From Saccharopolyspora sp. SCSIO 74807 (GTDB taxonomy: Bacteria > Actinomycetota > Actinomycetes > Mycobacteriales > Pseudonocardiaceae): a DNA stretch of 64,000 nucleotides. Of this stretch, positions 41,812 to 49,631 are shown piece by piece. Below the pieces are notes generated by a model. It worked only from the letters and a program-made list of their open reading frames with translations, was not told where the DNA came from and did not search any database. How positions within the stretch are numbered: the stretch's first letter is position 1; the number at the start of each line of letters is the position of its first letter. A program made the translations under genes and the position numbers. The stretch lies in the NCBI RefSeq assembly GCF_037023755.1, contig NZ_CP146100.1, positions 4,557,501-4,621,500 of the forward strand, given 5' to 3'.

Positions 41812-42581
41812 CCGCGCAGCGAACTTCGGACACCGGCAGAGCCTCGGTCACCGCGGGCATCTACGTCTACGGCATCGTGCGCGCCGAGGTGCCGGTGCCG
41901 GACGACCTGCCGACCGTGGGCGGAACCGATTTGCGGCTGGTGCGTTCCGGCCCGTTGGCGGCGCTGGTCAGCGAGGTCGACTTGGACCGGCCGCTGGGCC
42001 TGCGCGACGACCTGCTCGCGCACGAAGGCGTGCTGGATGCGGTGGCGGCGGATTCCACCGTGCTGCCGCTGCGTTTCGGCGGCGTGGTGCAGGACTTGGC
42101 GGCGGTGCGCAACGAGCTGCTGGCGGGCAACCAGGACGACTTCGAGTCGATCCTCGCCGAACTCGACGGTCTCGTGGAATTCACCTTGCACGGCAGCTAT
42201 CTCGACCAGATCCACCTGCGCGAGATCGTCGGGGACGATCCGGAGATCCGCGGCCTGCGCGAGGAATTGCAGGGCGTGCCGGAGGATTCCGGGCACGCCG
42301 CGCGCGTCCGGTTGGGCGAGCTGGTCAGCGCCGCGGTGGGGCGCAAGCGGGAGCTGACCGTCGGAGCCGCGGTGGCGGCGCTGTCGCCGCACTCGGCGGC
42401 CACTTCGGTGCGCGAGGTCAGCGGGCAGGACGATGCGCTGAGCGTCGCGCTGCTGGTCGACCGCGATCGGATCGAGGACTTCCAGCGCGCCGTCGACGAA
42501 CTCGGCGAGGACTTCGCCGGTCGAGTCCGGTTGCGGCTGCTGGGGCCGTTGGCCCCGTACGACTTCCTTCCGGAGGACTGA
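41808..42581 (+). CDS. gvpF: Gas vesicle protein GvpF
   Basis: A 257-residue GvpL/GvpF-family protein. Its two-domain shape is recognisable from [11 protein letters not shown] at the start and the final [18 protein letters not shown] (the GPxPPYxF motif). GvpF binds GvpA and guides wall assembly. ATG 41808 overlaps the gvpA stop. A second member of the family, at 43576, is named GvpL here; the assignment of F and L follows the Streptomyces order and could be swapped. Confidence 0.9.
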   Translation: MTAQRTSDTGRASVTAGIYVYGIVRAEVPVPDDLPTVGGTDLRLVRSGPLAALVSEVDLDRPLGLRDDLLAHEGVLDAVAADSTVLPLRFGGVVQDLAAVRNELLAGNQDDFESILAELDGLVEFTLHGSYLDQIHLREIVGDDPEIRGLREELQGVPEDSGHAARVRLGELVSAAVGRKRELTVGAAVAALSPHSAATSVREVSGQDDALSVALLVDRDRIEDFQRAVDELGEDFAGRVRLRLLGPLAPYDFLPED

Positions 42582-42582
42582 C

Positions 42583-42834
42583 ATGGGTCTGTTGAGCGGA
42601 ATTCTCACCGCGCCCATCGCCCCGGTGCGTGGCGTGGCGTGGATCGCCGAGCGCATCCGCGAACAGGCCGAGCGCGAGTACTACGACCTCGGCGCCATCC
42701 AGCGCGGCATGGCGCGGGCCGACGAGCTGCTGGCCGCCGGAGAGATAACCGAGCAGGAGCGCGACGAACTGCAGGACGCCTACCTGTCCCGGTTGTTCCA
42801 GGCGCAGCGGCGCAGGCAGGCGGGGCAGCGGTGA
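42583..42834 (+). CDS. gvpG: Gas vesicle protein GvpG
   Basis: An 83-residue protein with the GvpG pattern LLTAPIAPVRG-like opening (here GILTAPIAPVRGVAWIAERI), a helical EYYDLGAI stretch, and a tail rich in R and Q. ATG 42583 lies one base after the gvpF stop. GvpG is a minor assembly factor, usually paired with GvpF and GvpL. The length is usual for actinobacteria. Confidence 0.88.
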   Translation: MGLLSGILTAPIAPVRGVAWIAERIREQAEREYYDLGAIQRGMARADELLAAGEITEQERDELQDAYLSRLFQAQRRRQAGQR

Positions 42835-42840
42835 TCCGCG

Positions 42841-43164
42841 GTGGCGGGCACGGGCGAGCAGCGGGGCGGGCGTCCGCGACGGCCTCCGCCGCAGGACGAG
42901 TCCCCCGCGCCGCAACGGTTGCGCGCGTCGAAAGCGGCCCGGCTGGCCTTGACGCAGCTGGGGGAGCTGATCGGCAAGGAACCCGAAGGCGCGACCTCGG
43001 TGCAGCGCGGCGAGCACGGCTGGCTCGTCGGCGTCGAGGTCGTCGAGATCCGGCGGGTGCCCGCCACCGCGGACATCCTCGCGGTCTACGAGGCGGAACT
43101 GGACGAGAACGGCGAGCTGGTCGGGTATCGGCGCACCGCCCGGTATCCGCGGGGCCAAGGGTGA
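42841..43164 (+). CDS. gvpO: Gas vesicle protein GvpO
   Basis: A 107-residue protein. The first 30 residues are proline- and arginine-rich. The GvpO domain follows with AARLALTQLGELIGKEPEGA, then GWLVGVEVVEIRRVPATADI and LAVYEAELDENGELVGYRR, the typical final strand. GvpO is required for gas vesicle formation in haloarchaea and occurs in all actinobacterial clusters. GTG 42841 has no strong ribosome site, so translation may be coupled to gvpG, which ends six bases earlier. In Streptomyces gvpO is first in the cluster; here it is internal. Confidence 0.9.
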   Translation: MAGTGEQRGGRPRRPPPQDESPAPQRLRASKAARLALTQLGELIGKEPEGATSVQRGEHGWLVGVEVVEIRRVPATADILAVYEAELDENGELVGYRRTARYPRGQG

Positions 43165-43226
43165 GCGGCTCCACCGCGGGCGGCAGGTGCCGCGGCGCGG
43201 ACGAAGTGCGGTGAGCGGAGGCTGCG

Positions 43227-43583
43227 ATGACCGACAGCGGCGGCGCTCGTGCCCCGGCCTGGCACTCCGGCGGCGGCAGGCCCGCGCAGCAGGACGGCGC
43301 GAACCTCGCCGACATCCTGGAGCGGGTGCTGGACAAGGGCATCGTGATCGCCGGGGACGTGCAGGTGAACCTGCTGGACATCGAACTGCTCACGATCAAG
43401 CTGCGGCTGGTGGTGGCCTCGGTGGAACGGGCCAGGGAGATGGGCATCAACTGGTGGGAGTCGGATCCGGCGCTCTCGGCGGAGCACCGCGAGCTCGCGG
43501 CTGAAAACCGCGAACTGCGCGACGAGGTGCGCAAGCTGCGAGACGGGGAGGACGCCGCGCTCGAGGAGCACGACCGTGACTGA
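43227..43583 (+). CDS. gvpJ: Gas vesicle protein GvpJ (GvpA paralogue)
   Basis: A 118-residue GvpA-like protein. The core is NLADILERVLDKGIVIAGDV with the GvpJ-type loop (GIVIAGDVQVNLLDIELLTIK instead of the GvpA sequence), followed by LRLVVASVERAREMGINWWE. The WWE motif separates GvpJ from GvpA. A coiled-coil-like tail (AEHRELAAENRELRDEVRKL) follows. ATG 43227 has GGAGG upstream. GvpJ is a minor wall protein needed at the vesicle tips in other systems. Confidence 0.9.
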   Translation: MTDSGGARAPAWHSGGGRPAQQDGANLADILERVLDKGIVIAGDVQVNLLDIELLTIKLRLVVASVERAREMGINWWESDPALSAEHRELAAENRELRDEVRKLRDGEDAALEEHDRD

Positions 43584-44346
43584 ACCGATGACCTACCTCT
43601 ACGCGATCAGCCGCGAGCCGCCCGCGCCGGAAGGCATCAGCGGCATCGGCGGCGAGCCCGTGCGCGTCGTGCCGGGCGAGGGCATCACGGCGCTGGTGAG
43701 CACGGTCGACGCGGCAGACTTCGGCGAGCGGGGACTGCGGGAGCACCTGGAGGACGTGCGGTGGCTGGAGGAGACCGCGCGCGCCCACAACCGCGTGGTC
43801 GACGCCGCCCGGACACCGATCGCGCCGCTGGGCCTGGCGACGGTCTACCTGTCCGATGACCGCGTCCGGGAAGTGCTGCGCGAGCGCGGTGCGCATTTCC
43901 GCGCGGTGCTGGATCGCGTCGCCGGCCGCACCGAGTGGGGCGTTAAGGCGTACGCGGATCCGCCCGCCGAGGAAACACCGCCGCAGGAACCGGAATCCGA
44001 ACGGCCGGGCGCGGCGTACCTGCAGCGGGCCCGGCGGCGTCGCGAGTTCTCCGAACGCTCGTGGGCCGACGCGGTGCACCGTGCCGAGCGGTTGCACGCG
44101 GACTTGGCCGCCTTCGCGCGTGCCAGCAGGGTGTTGCCGCCGCAGGACCGCGACCTGGCCGGTTACACCGGCCGGATGCTGCTCAACGGCGCTTACCTGG
44201 TCGACGACGAGCGCGGCGACGAGTTCGCCGGAGCGGTGACCGGCTCGGCCGACCGGGTGGGGCTGCGGGCCGAGTTGACCGGGCCGTGGCCGCCGTACTC
44301 GTTCGCCACCCTCGAGGACGAGGAGAACGCCGGAGGCCCGCGGTGA
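43576..44346 (+). CDS. gvpL: Gas vesicle protein GvpL (GvpF paralogue)
   Basis: A 256-residue GvpL/GvpF-family protein, GTG 43576 overlapping the gvpJ stop by eight bases. It opens with YLYAISREPP and ends with ELTGPWPPYSFATLED, the GPWPPYxF family motif. It is distinct from the copy at 41808 in the middle region, which carries an extra stretch rich in P, E and R. Two GvpF/L genes are the norm in actinobacterial clusters. Its partner is probably GvpA during assembly. Confidence 0.9.
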   Translation: MTEPMTYLYAISREPPAPEGISGIGGEPVRVVPGEGITALVSTVDAADFGERGLREHLEDVRWLEETARAHNRVVDAARTPIAPLGLATVYLSDDRVREVLRERGAHFRAVLDRVAGRTEWGVKAYADPPAEETPPQEPESERPGAAYLQRARRRREFSERSWADAVHRAERLHADLAAFARASRVLPPQDRDLAGYTGRMLLNGAYLVDDERGDEFAGAVTGSADRVGLRAELTGPWPPYSFATLEDEENAGGPR

Positions 44347-44597
44347 CCGGGCCGGAACCGCAGCTCGGGGCGCTCGCCGAGGCGGGCGGCTCGCCGGTGC
44401 GGGCCACGCGGGAGATCGCGCTGGTGGACCTGCTGGACCGGTTGCTGGCCGGTGGGGTCGTGCTCACCGGGGACATCACGCTGTCGCTGGCGGGCGTCGA
44501 CCTGGTGCGGGTGTCGTTGCAGGCGTTGATCACCTCGGTCCGGGAGAGCGAGGGCATGACCGGCCTGGCGCCGCGTGTGGAGTCCGGTGATGGCTGA
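44343..44597 (+). CDS. gvpS: Gas vesicle protein GvpS (GvpA/GvpM paralogue)
   Basis: An 84-residue GvpA-family protein. GTG 44343 overlaps the gvpL stop (GTGA). The core IALVDLLDRLLAGGVVLTGD, then ITLSLAGVDLVRVSLQALITSV, is the short GvpM/S type of the family. The protein lacks the tail of GvpA and GvpJ. In Streptomyces gvpS precedes gvpK, as here. Its role is probably a minor wall component or chaperone. Confidence 0.85.
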   Translation: MTGPEPQLGALAEAGGSPVRATREIALVDLLDRLLAGGVVLTGDITLSLAGVDLVRVSLQALITSVRESEGMTGLAPRVESGDG

Positions 44598-44895
44598 GCA
44601 GGAACCGCACGCCAGGGAGTTGCCGCGCCGGATCGAGTCGGATTCCGAGTCGGTGCAACGCGACCTGTTCAAACTCGTGCTCACCATCATCGAGTTGCTG
44701 CGGCAGCTGATGGAGCGCCAGGCGCTGCGCCGGGTGGACACCGGTGAGCTCGGCGACGAGCAGGTGGAGGACCTGGGGGTGGCGCTGCTGCGGCTGGAAG
44801 AGGCGGTGACCGAGCTGCGTGAGCGGTTCGACATCAGCCCCGAGGAGCTCAACCTCGACCTCGGTCCGCTCGGCCCGCTGCTGCCGCGTGACTGA
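44590..44895 (+). CDS. gvpK: Gas vesicle protein GvpK
   Basis: A 101-residue protein, ATG 44590 overlapping the gvpS stop by eight bases. It has the GvpK family pattern: RIESDSESVQRDLFKLVLTI, ELLRQLMERQALRRVD and the ERFDISPEELNLDLGPLG region near the C-terminus. GvpK is an essential accessory in several systems, with unclear mechanism. It closes the operon. The neighbouring gene is convergent, and a weak hairpin CGTCCG/CGGACG lies in the 65-base gap. Confidence 0.9.
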   Translation: MAEQEPHARELPRRIESDSESVQRDLFKLVLTIIELLRQLMERQALRRVDTGELGDEQVEDLGVALLRLEEAVTELRERFDISPEELNLDLGPLGPLLPRD

Positions 44896-44960
44896 AGCGG
44901 CCTGCGACCGTGCGAATGTTCCGGCACCGGACCTTCGTCCGTCCACTTCGGACGTAGGGC

Positions 44961-45566
44961 TCACTCCGCCCCGGAGGAACGAGCGAGCCGCTCGAAGTGC
45001 TCGTTGAACACTCGGCGGGCGCGGCGCCGCAACCGGCGGCGCGCGGCCGGGTCCGAACCCGCCAGCAGTCCGGTGCCGACCACGAGCGCGCCCAGCACCC
45101 GGACCTCGTGCGGCAGGTCCAGGCCGGTGGGCAGGTCGCCGTCCTCGACCGCTTCGGCCAAGTGCTGCTTGAGCAGCGCCCGCCAGACCTCGTAGCCGTC
45201 GCTGAACCCGCCGTCGCGCTCCTCCGGTGCGTGCGACCAGAACGCCAGCCACACCTGCCAGCAGGTGAGCTGCTGCTCGTCCACCGGCAGCAGTCCGTGC
45301 ACCGCGCGGCGCACCGCGTCCAGTCCGCGCCGATTGCCGACGGAGTCGACGACCCGTTGCGCCGCGACCTCGCCGTTGTGCCGGAGCACCGCGGTCATCA
45401 GCTCCGCCTTGTCGTCGAAGTAGTGCGTGACCGAACCGGTGGTCACCCCTGCCTCGGCGGCCACCGCGCGCATCGTGGTGGCCGCCGCGCCGCGGGCGGC
45501 GACCAGGCGCCGGGTGGTCTCCACGAGGTGCTGGCGCGATCGGGGATCGCGGATCCGCTTGGCCAC
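44961..45566 (-). CDS. TetR family regulator (BetI-like), probable regulator of the mce operon
   Basis: A 201-residue regulator. GTG 45566 has GAGAGGTG upstream; in-frame starts up to 45650 would add an unlike N-terminus. The TetR domain spans about residues 8-60 (VETTRRLVAARGAAATTMRA, EAGVTTGSVTHYFDDKAEL). The ligand domain is of the BetI/TetR_C_6 type. It is divergent from the yrbE-mce operon, with a large inverted repeat between. Actinobacterial mce loci are often governed by TetR repressors of lipid metabolism, so a lipid-derived ligand is likely, but this is inference. Confidence 0.88.
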   Translation of the reverse strand: MAKRIRDPRSRQHLVETTRRLVAARGAAATTMRAVAAEAGVTTGSVTHYFDDKAELMTAVLRHNGEVAAQRVVDSVGNRRGLDAVRRAVHGLLPVDEQQLTCWQVWLAFWSHAPEERDGGFSDGYEVWRALLKQHLAEAVEDGDLPTGLDLPHEVRVLGALVVGTGLLAGSDPAARRRLRRRARRVFNEHFERLARSSGAE

Positions 45567-45675
45567 TGGCGCACCTCTCGTCCTCGCCTCGCGCGGGTGT
45601 CGGTCGCGCAACCCCGGTACGCGGTCGCGCTTCGCGAACCCACTGCACAACAGGGTGCGGGACCCGGGGAAACAC

Positions 45676-45711
45676 GCGTAACAACTGTTGCGTAACTCAT
45701 GCTACGCAACA
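45676..45711. promoter_or_regulatory. TetR-type operator of the mce operon
   Basis: TGTTGCGTA (45686-45694) and TACGCAACA (45703-45711) form a perfect inverted repeat with an eight-base spacer. The heptamer GCGTAAC occurs at 45676 and again at 45690. It lies 45 bases before yrbEA and 110 bases upstream of the tetR start, where it can control both. Confidence 0.75.
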
Positions 45712-45755
45712 CTCGTTCTAGCCGGTGCAACGCCGCCCGCCGAAGGGAGCCACCG

Positions 45756-46562
45756 ATGGCTCTGGAGATCCCGCCGTCGCGGGGCGCGTTCGCGGACGCG
45801 GCGACCCAGGCGGGGCTGCTGGTGGAGTTCGCTGTCACAACCCTGTTCGCAGGGCTGCGAGCGCTGGTCCGCGGTCGCCTGTCCTGGCGGGAATGCCTGG
45901 CTCAGGGGTGGTTCCTGGCTTCGGTGAGCACGCTGCCCGCGGTGCTGATGACCATCCCGCTGGGCGTGCTGGTGGCGGTCAACATCGGGGCGCTGGCCGG
46001 GCAGCTCGGCGCCGAGGGCTATGCGGGCGCGGTCGTGGCCTTCGTCGTGGTGGGGCAGGCTTCGCCGCTGGTGTGCGCGCTGATGATCTCCGGTGTCGGC
46101 GGCTCGGCGATCTGCGCCGACCTCGGGGCGCGCAAGCTGCGCGAGGAGACCGACGCCATGGAGGTCATGGGTATATCCACTGTGGAGCGTCTGGTGGTGC
46201 CCCGGGTGCTGGCGGCGGTCGTGGTGACCGTGCTGCTCGACGGCGTGGTGATGGCGATCGGGATCAGCGCGACGTTGTTCGTGCACGTGCTGATGGGTGG
46301 TTCGGCGGGCGGGTTCCTGGCGACGCTGACCGCCTACTCCGATCCGGGCGCGTTCCTGGTGGCCGAGGTCAAGGCCGCGGCGTTCGGCGTGCTGGCCGCG
46401 CTGGTGTCCGCGTTCAAGGGCTTGACGGCGAAGGGCGGTCCGAGCGGTCTCGGCGATGCGGTCAACGAAGCCGTGGTGATGGCGTTCGTGATGGTGTTCG
46501 TGGCCAACGTGGTGCTCACCGAACTGCATCCGCTGCTGCTGCCGCCGAAGGGCGATTACTGA
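45756..46562 (+). CDS. yrbEA: MlaE/YrbE family ABC permease A of the mce operon
   Basis: A 268-residue membrane protein, ATG 45756 after AAGGGAG. About five helices. The MlaE motif EETDAMEVMGI (residues 129-139) is conserved, and the sequence ends LLLPPKGDY. With its partner YrbEB it forms the inner-membrane channel that receives lipid from the Mce tube. The serine-threonine-valine region is encoded by TCC ACT GTG GAG (46176-46187), which uses the rare ACT codon within an iterated motif. It overlaps the next start by one base. Confidence 0.93.
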   Translation: MALEIPPSRGAFADAATQAGLLVEFAVTTLFAGLRALVRGRLSWRECLAQGWFLASVSTLPAVLMTIPLGVLVAVNIGALAGQLGAEGYAGAVVAFVVVGQASPLVCALMISGVGGSAICADLGARKLREETDAMEVMGISTVERLVVPRVLAAVVVTVLLDGVVMAIGISATLFVHVLMGGSAGGFLATLTAYSDPGAFLVAEVKAAAFGVLAALVSAFKGLTAKGGPSGLGDAVNEAVVMAFVMVFVANVVLTELHPLLLPPKGDY

Positions 46563-47407
46563 TGGCCGCTCCGCAACCGCGCAGCGCCCAACCGGTCCGC
46601 AAGTTCGTGGACGTGCTGGCCGGGTTCGGGATGCAGGCCACGTTCTACCTCCGGGCGATCGTCGCGCTGCCGCGCGCGCTGCTGCACTACCGCAAGCACG
46701 TGGCCAGGCTGGTCGCGGAGATCAGCTTCGGGGCGGCCTCGCTGTTCGCCGGTGGCGGCACCATCGGCGTGATCTTCGCGATGTCCTTCGTCGCCAGCAC
46801 GCAGGTCGGCCTGGAGGGCTACCGCGGGCTCGACCTGATCGGGCTGACCCCCATGTCCGGGCTGATGTCGGCCATGGTCAACACGCGCGAGCTGGCGCCG
46901 CTGGTGGCCAGCATCGCGCTGGCGGCCAAGGTGGGCACCGGGTTCACCGCGCAGCTCGGCGCGATGCGCATCGCCGACGAGGTGGACGCGTTGGAGTCGA
47001 TGGCGGTGCGGTCGTTGCCGTTCCTGGTCAGCACCCGGATGGCCGCGGCGTTCATCTCGGTGGTGCCGCTGTACCTGGTGGGCCTGTTCGCGTCCTACAT
47101 CGCCACGCGGGTGGCGGTGGTGCACCTGCAGGGCCAGTCGGGCGGCACCTACGACTTCTACTTCCAATTGCTGCTGAGCCCGTCCGATGTGGGTTTGTCG
47201 CTGCTGAAAGCCGTCGTGTTCGCCATGGTCGTGACGCTGGTGCACTGCTTCTACGGCTACTACGCCACCGGCGGGCCGGAAGGCGTTGGGCGCGCGGCGG
47301 GGCGGGCGTTGCGCACCAGCATCGTGGCGATCACGTTCACCGACATGCTGCTGACCTTGCTTTTCTGGGGGCTGAGCCCGAGCCTGCCCGCGCTGGGGGT
47401 GCAGTGA
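46562..47407 (+). CDS. yrbEB: MlaE/YrbE family ABC permease B of the mce operon
   Basis: A 281-residue membrane protein starting in TGATG, so translation is coupled to yrbEA. The MlaE pattern appears as ADEVDALESMAVRSLPFLVSTR, with ELAPLV and GTGFTAQLGAMRI before it. The pairing of two YrbE genes ahead of six mce genes is the classic mycobacterial and actinobacterial arrangement. The ATPase that powers the system, MceG, is not encoded anywhere in the window. Confidence 0.93.
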   Translation: MAAPQPRSAQPVRKFVDVLAGFGMQATFYLRAIVALPRALLHYRKHVARLVAEISFGAASLFAGGGTIGVIFAMSFVASTQVGLEGYRGLDLIGLTPMSGLMSAMVNTRELAPLVASIALAAKVGTGFTAQLGAMRIADEVDALESMAVRSLPFLVSTRMAAAFISVVPLYLVGLFASYIATRVAVVHLQGQSGGTYDFYFQLLLSPSDVGLSLLKAVVFAMVVTLVHCFYGYYATGGPEGVGRAAGRALRTSIVAITFTDMLLTLLFWGLSPSLPALGVQ

Positions 47408-48630
47408 TGGCGGACCTCATGCGCGGCGGGGTGAGCAGGCGGTCGCTGGCGGTGCGCGGCGCACTGGCCGTGGTCGTGGTGCTCGGGGCGGTGGTGCTGT
47501 CCGCATCCGGCGGTGCCGAGCTGTTCAACGGCGCCCCCACGGTGACCTCGACCGTGCCCGCCGAGGCCGGTCCGGTGCGGGCGAACTCCGCGGTGCGCTA
47601 CCGCGGGGTGGTGGTCGGCGAACTGTCCGAAGTGGAGGCCGGGACTCGCGGTTCGCGCCTCACGCTCCGCATGGAACCGGCAGAACTGGATTCCGTGCCC
47701 GCAGGCGTGCGGTTGCGGATCCTGCCGAAAACGCTGTTCGGCGATCAATACGTCGATCTGGCGGGAGATTCGTCGACCGGACAGGGCAGTTTGCGACCGG
47801 GGTCGGTAGTGGCGGCCGACGACACCCGCGGCACGGTGCAGATATACCGGGCCTACACCAGGATGTACGGGCTGTTGACCGCGCTGCGGCCCGCGGAGTT
47901 GCAGACCGCGTTGACCACCATGGCCGACGTGTTGCGAGGCCGCGGTGCGGAGATCGGCCGGACGATCGACACGCTGCACGACCTCTCCGGACGCTACGAT
48001 CCGCAGCGCACGATCGGGAACATGTCCGAAATCGCCGGGCTGAGCAAGCAGCTCGCCGACGCGTCGCCGGACCTGCTGGCCACTTTGGACGATGCCGTGA
48101 CGTTGTCGCGCACGATCGTGGACGAGCGCCAGGACTTGGCGAACCTGCTCAGCGCCGGGACCGCGCTCACCGCGGAGTCGCAGCGCTTCCTCGACGACAA
48201 CGCCGCCAAGGCCATCGAGGTCGTGCACACCATGGAGCCCTCCTCCGAGGTACTGGGCGCGAACGCGGACCAGCTCACCGCGACGCTGCACAACCTGCGG
48301 GATTTCACGGGCAACGCCAGCCGTACCTTCAAAGACGACCGCTTCCACATCCGCGCGCCGGTCACGCTCGAAGACCCGCAGCCGTACGGCCCGCAGGACT
48401 GCCCGCGCTATCCCGGCCTGGACGGGCCGAACTGCGCGCAGCCCACGCCACCGGCTCCGCGGTTCGGCGGCACCGTCGGCCCGATCGGCACTGAGCAGGA
48501 GAAGCGGGCGCTGGCCGATCTGGTACCGCCACCTGCGACGGCTGGACCGTCCACACCGGACATCGACACCGATGTGGCGGGCCTGCTGTTCGGGCCGGTC
48601 GTGCGCGGAACCCGGGTGGTGGCGCCGTGA
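47407..48630 (+). CDS. mceA: MceA protein of the mce operon
   Basis: A 407-residue protein, ATG 47407 in a TGATG overlap with yrbEB (GTG 47404 possible). N-terminal anchor (about residues 12-35), MCE domain (about 40-120; VRYRGVVVGELSEVEAGTRG), then the long helical region and a proline-rich tail with three cysteines. It is one ring subunit of the heterohexameric tube, in the first position. The order matches MceA of mycobacteria. Overlaps mceB by four bases. Confidence 0.92.
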   Translation: MADLMRGGVSRRSLAVRGALAVVVVLGAVVLSASGGAELFNGAPTVTSTVPAEAGPVRANSAVRYRGVVVGELSEVEAGTRGSRLTLRMEPAELDSVPAGVRLRILPKTLFGDQYVDLAGDSSTGQGSLRPGSVVAADDTRGTVQIYRAYTRMYGLLTALRPAELQTALTTMADVLRGRGAEIGRTIDTLHDLSGRYDPQRTIGNMSEIAGLSKQLADASPDLLATLDDAVTLSRTIVDERQDLANLLSAGTALTAESQRFLDDNAAKAIEVVHTMEPSSEVLGANADQLTATLHNLRDFTGNASRTFKDDRFHIRAPVTLEDPQPYGPQDCPRYPGLDGPNCAQPTPPAPRFGGTVGPIGTEQEKRALADLVPPPATAGPSTPDIDTDVAGLLFGPVVRGTRVVAP

Positions 48631-49631
48631 ACATCGCCGGTCCCGCAGTGAAGTTCACCGTGTTCGTCGTCGTTTCCGTGCTGGCTGCGGTGCTCGTGGT
48701 GAACACGCTCAACCATCCGCTCGAAGGCGGCACGCGCACCTACCGGGCGGTGTTCACCGACGCCCAGGGCGTGCAGGAGGGCAACGAGATCCGCATCGCC
48801 GGGGTGCGCGCCGGGAAGGTCACCGACGTGCGGCTGCGCGATGCCCGGGCGCTGGTGACCTTCGACGTGCTCGACGACCAGCCGTTGCCCGCCACGTCGA
48901 GCGCCGTGATCCGCTACGCCGACCTGCTCGGCGGCCGGTACATCGCGCTCGATCCGGGTGCGGGTGGCGGCGAACTGCGGGAGGGCAGCACGATTCCGAG
49001 CTCGCGCACCCGGCCCGCGCTGGAGCTGACCTCGTTGCTCAACGGCTTCAAGCCGCTGTTCGATTCCATCGACCCCGGGCAGGCGAACCAGCTGGCGCAC
49101 GAGCTGGTGGCGGTGTTCCAGGGCGAGTCGGGCACCTTGACGTCCCTGCTGCAGCGGGTGATCTCGGTGACTTCCGGGCTGGTCGAGCGCGACCAGGTCA
49201 TCGGGCAGTTGCTGGGCAATCTCAACACGGTGCTCGCCACGACCAGCGAACATCGCGCGGACCTTGAGCAACTCATCGTCCGGTTAGGACAGTTGAGTTC
49301 CGCGGTGGCCCAAGACCGGGGACAGATCGCCGAGGCCCTGGACGCCGGCGGCGCGCTGGCGAACTCGGTGGACGGATCGTTGCAGCAGATCACTCCGAAC
49401 CTGACCCGCGATGTGGACGCGCTGCGGCAGATGACGAGCGGGTGGGTGGCGAACGAGCAGCGCTTCGACGCCGCCGTGCAGGGACTTCCCGAACTGGTCA
49501 CGAAGCTGAACCGGACAATGGATTACGGCACCTGGGTCAACATCTACGTCTGCAACCTGCGGTTGAGCGTCGGTGGTGCGCGCGTCGACCTCGGTGCGGC
49601 GCCGCTGCCGCATTCGGAGGTGTGCCGATGA
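48627..49631 (+). CDS. mceB: MceB protein of the mce operon (carries a TTA codon)
   Basis: A 334-residue protein, GTG 48627. Anchor at about residues 8-28, MCE domain with EGNEIRIAGVRAGKVTDVRL. The helical region follows, then a terminal YVCNLRLSVGGARVD block typical of MceB. A TTA leucine codon lies at 49284-49286 (IVRLGQ), which is rare in this GC-rich genome. In Streptomyces such codons make translation depend on the bldA tRNA. The operon order and overlaps make the assignment secure. Confidence 0.92.
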   Translation: MNIAGPAVKFTVFVVVSVLAAVLVVNTLNHPLEGGTRTYRAVFTDAQGVQEGNEIRIAGVRAGKVTDVRLRDARALVTFDVLDDQPLPATSSAVIRYADLLGGRYIALDPGAGGGELREGSTIPSSRTRPALELTSLLNGFKPLFDSIDPGQANQLAHELVAVFQGESGTLTSLLQRVISVTSGLVERDQVIGQLLGNLNTVLATTSEHRADLEQLIVRLGQLSSAVAQDRGQIAEALDAGGALANSVDGSLQQITPNLTRDVDALRQMTSGWVANEQRFDAAVQGLPELVTKLNRTMDYGTWVNIYVCNLRLSVGGARVDLGAAPLPHSEVCR

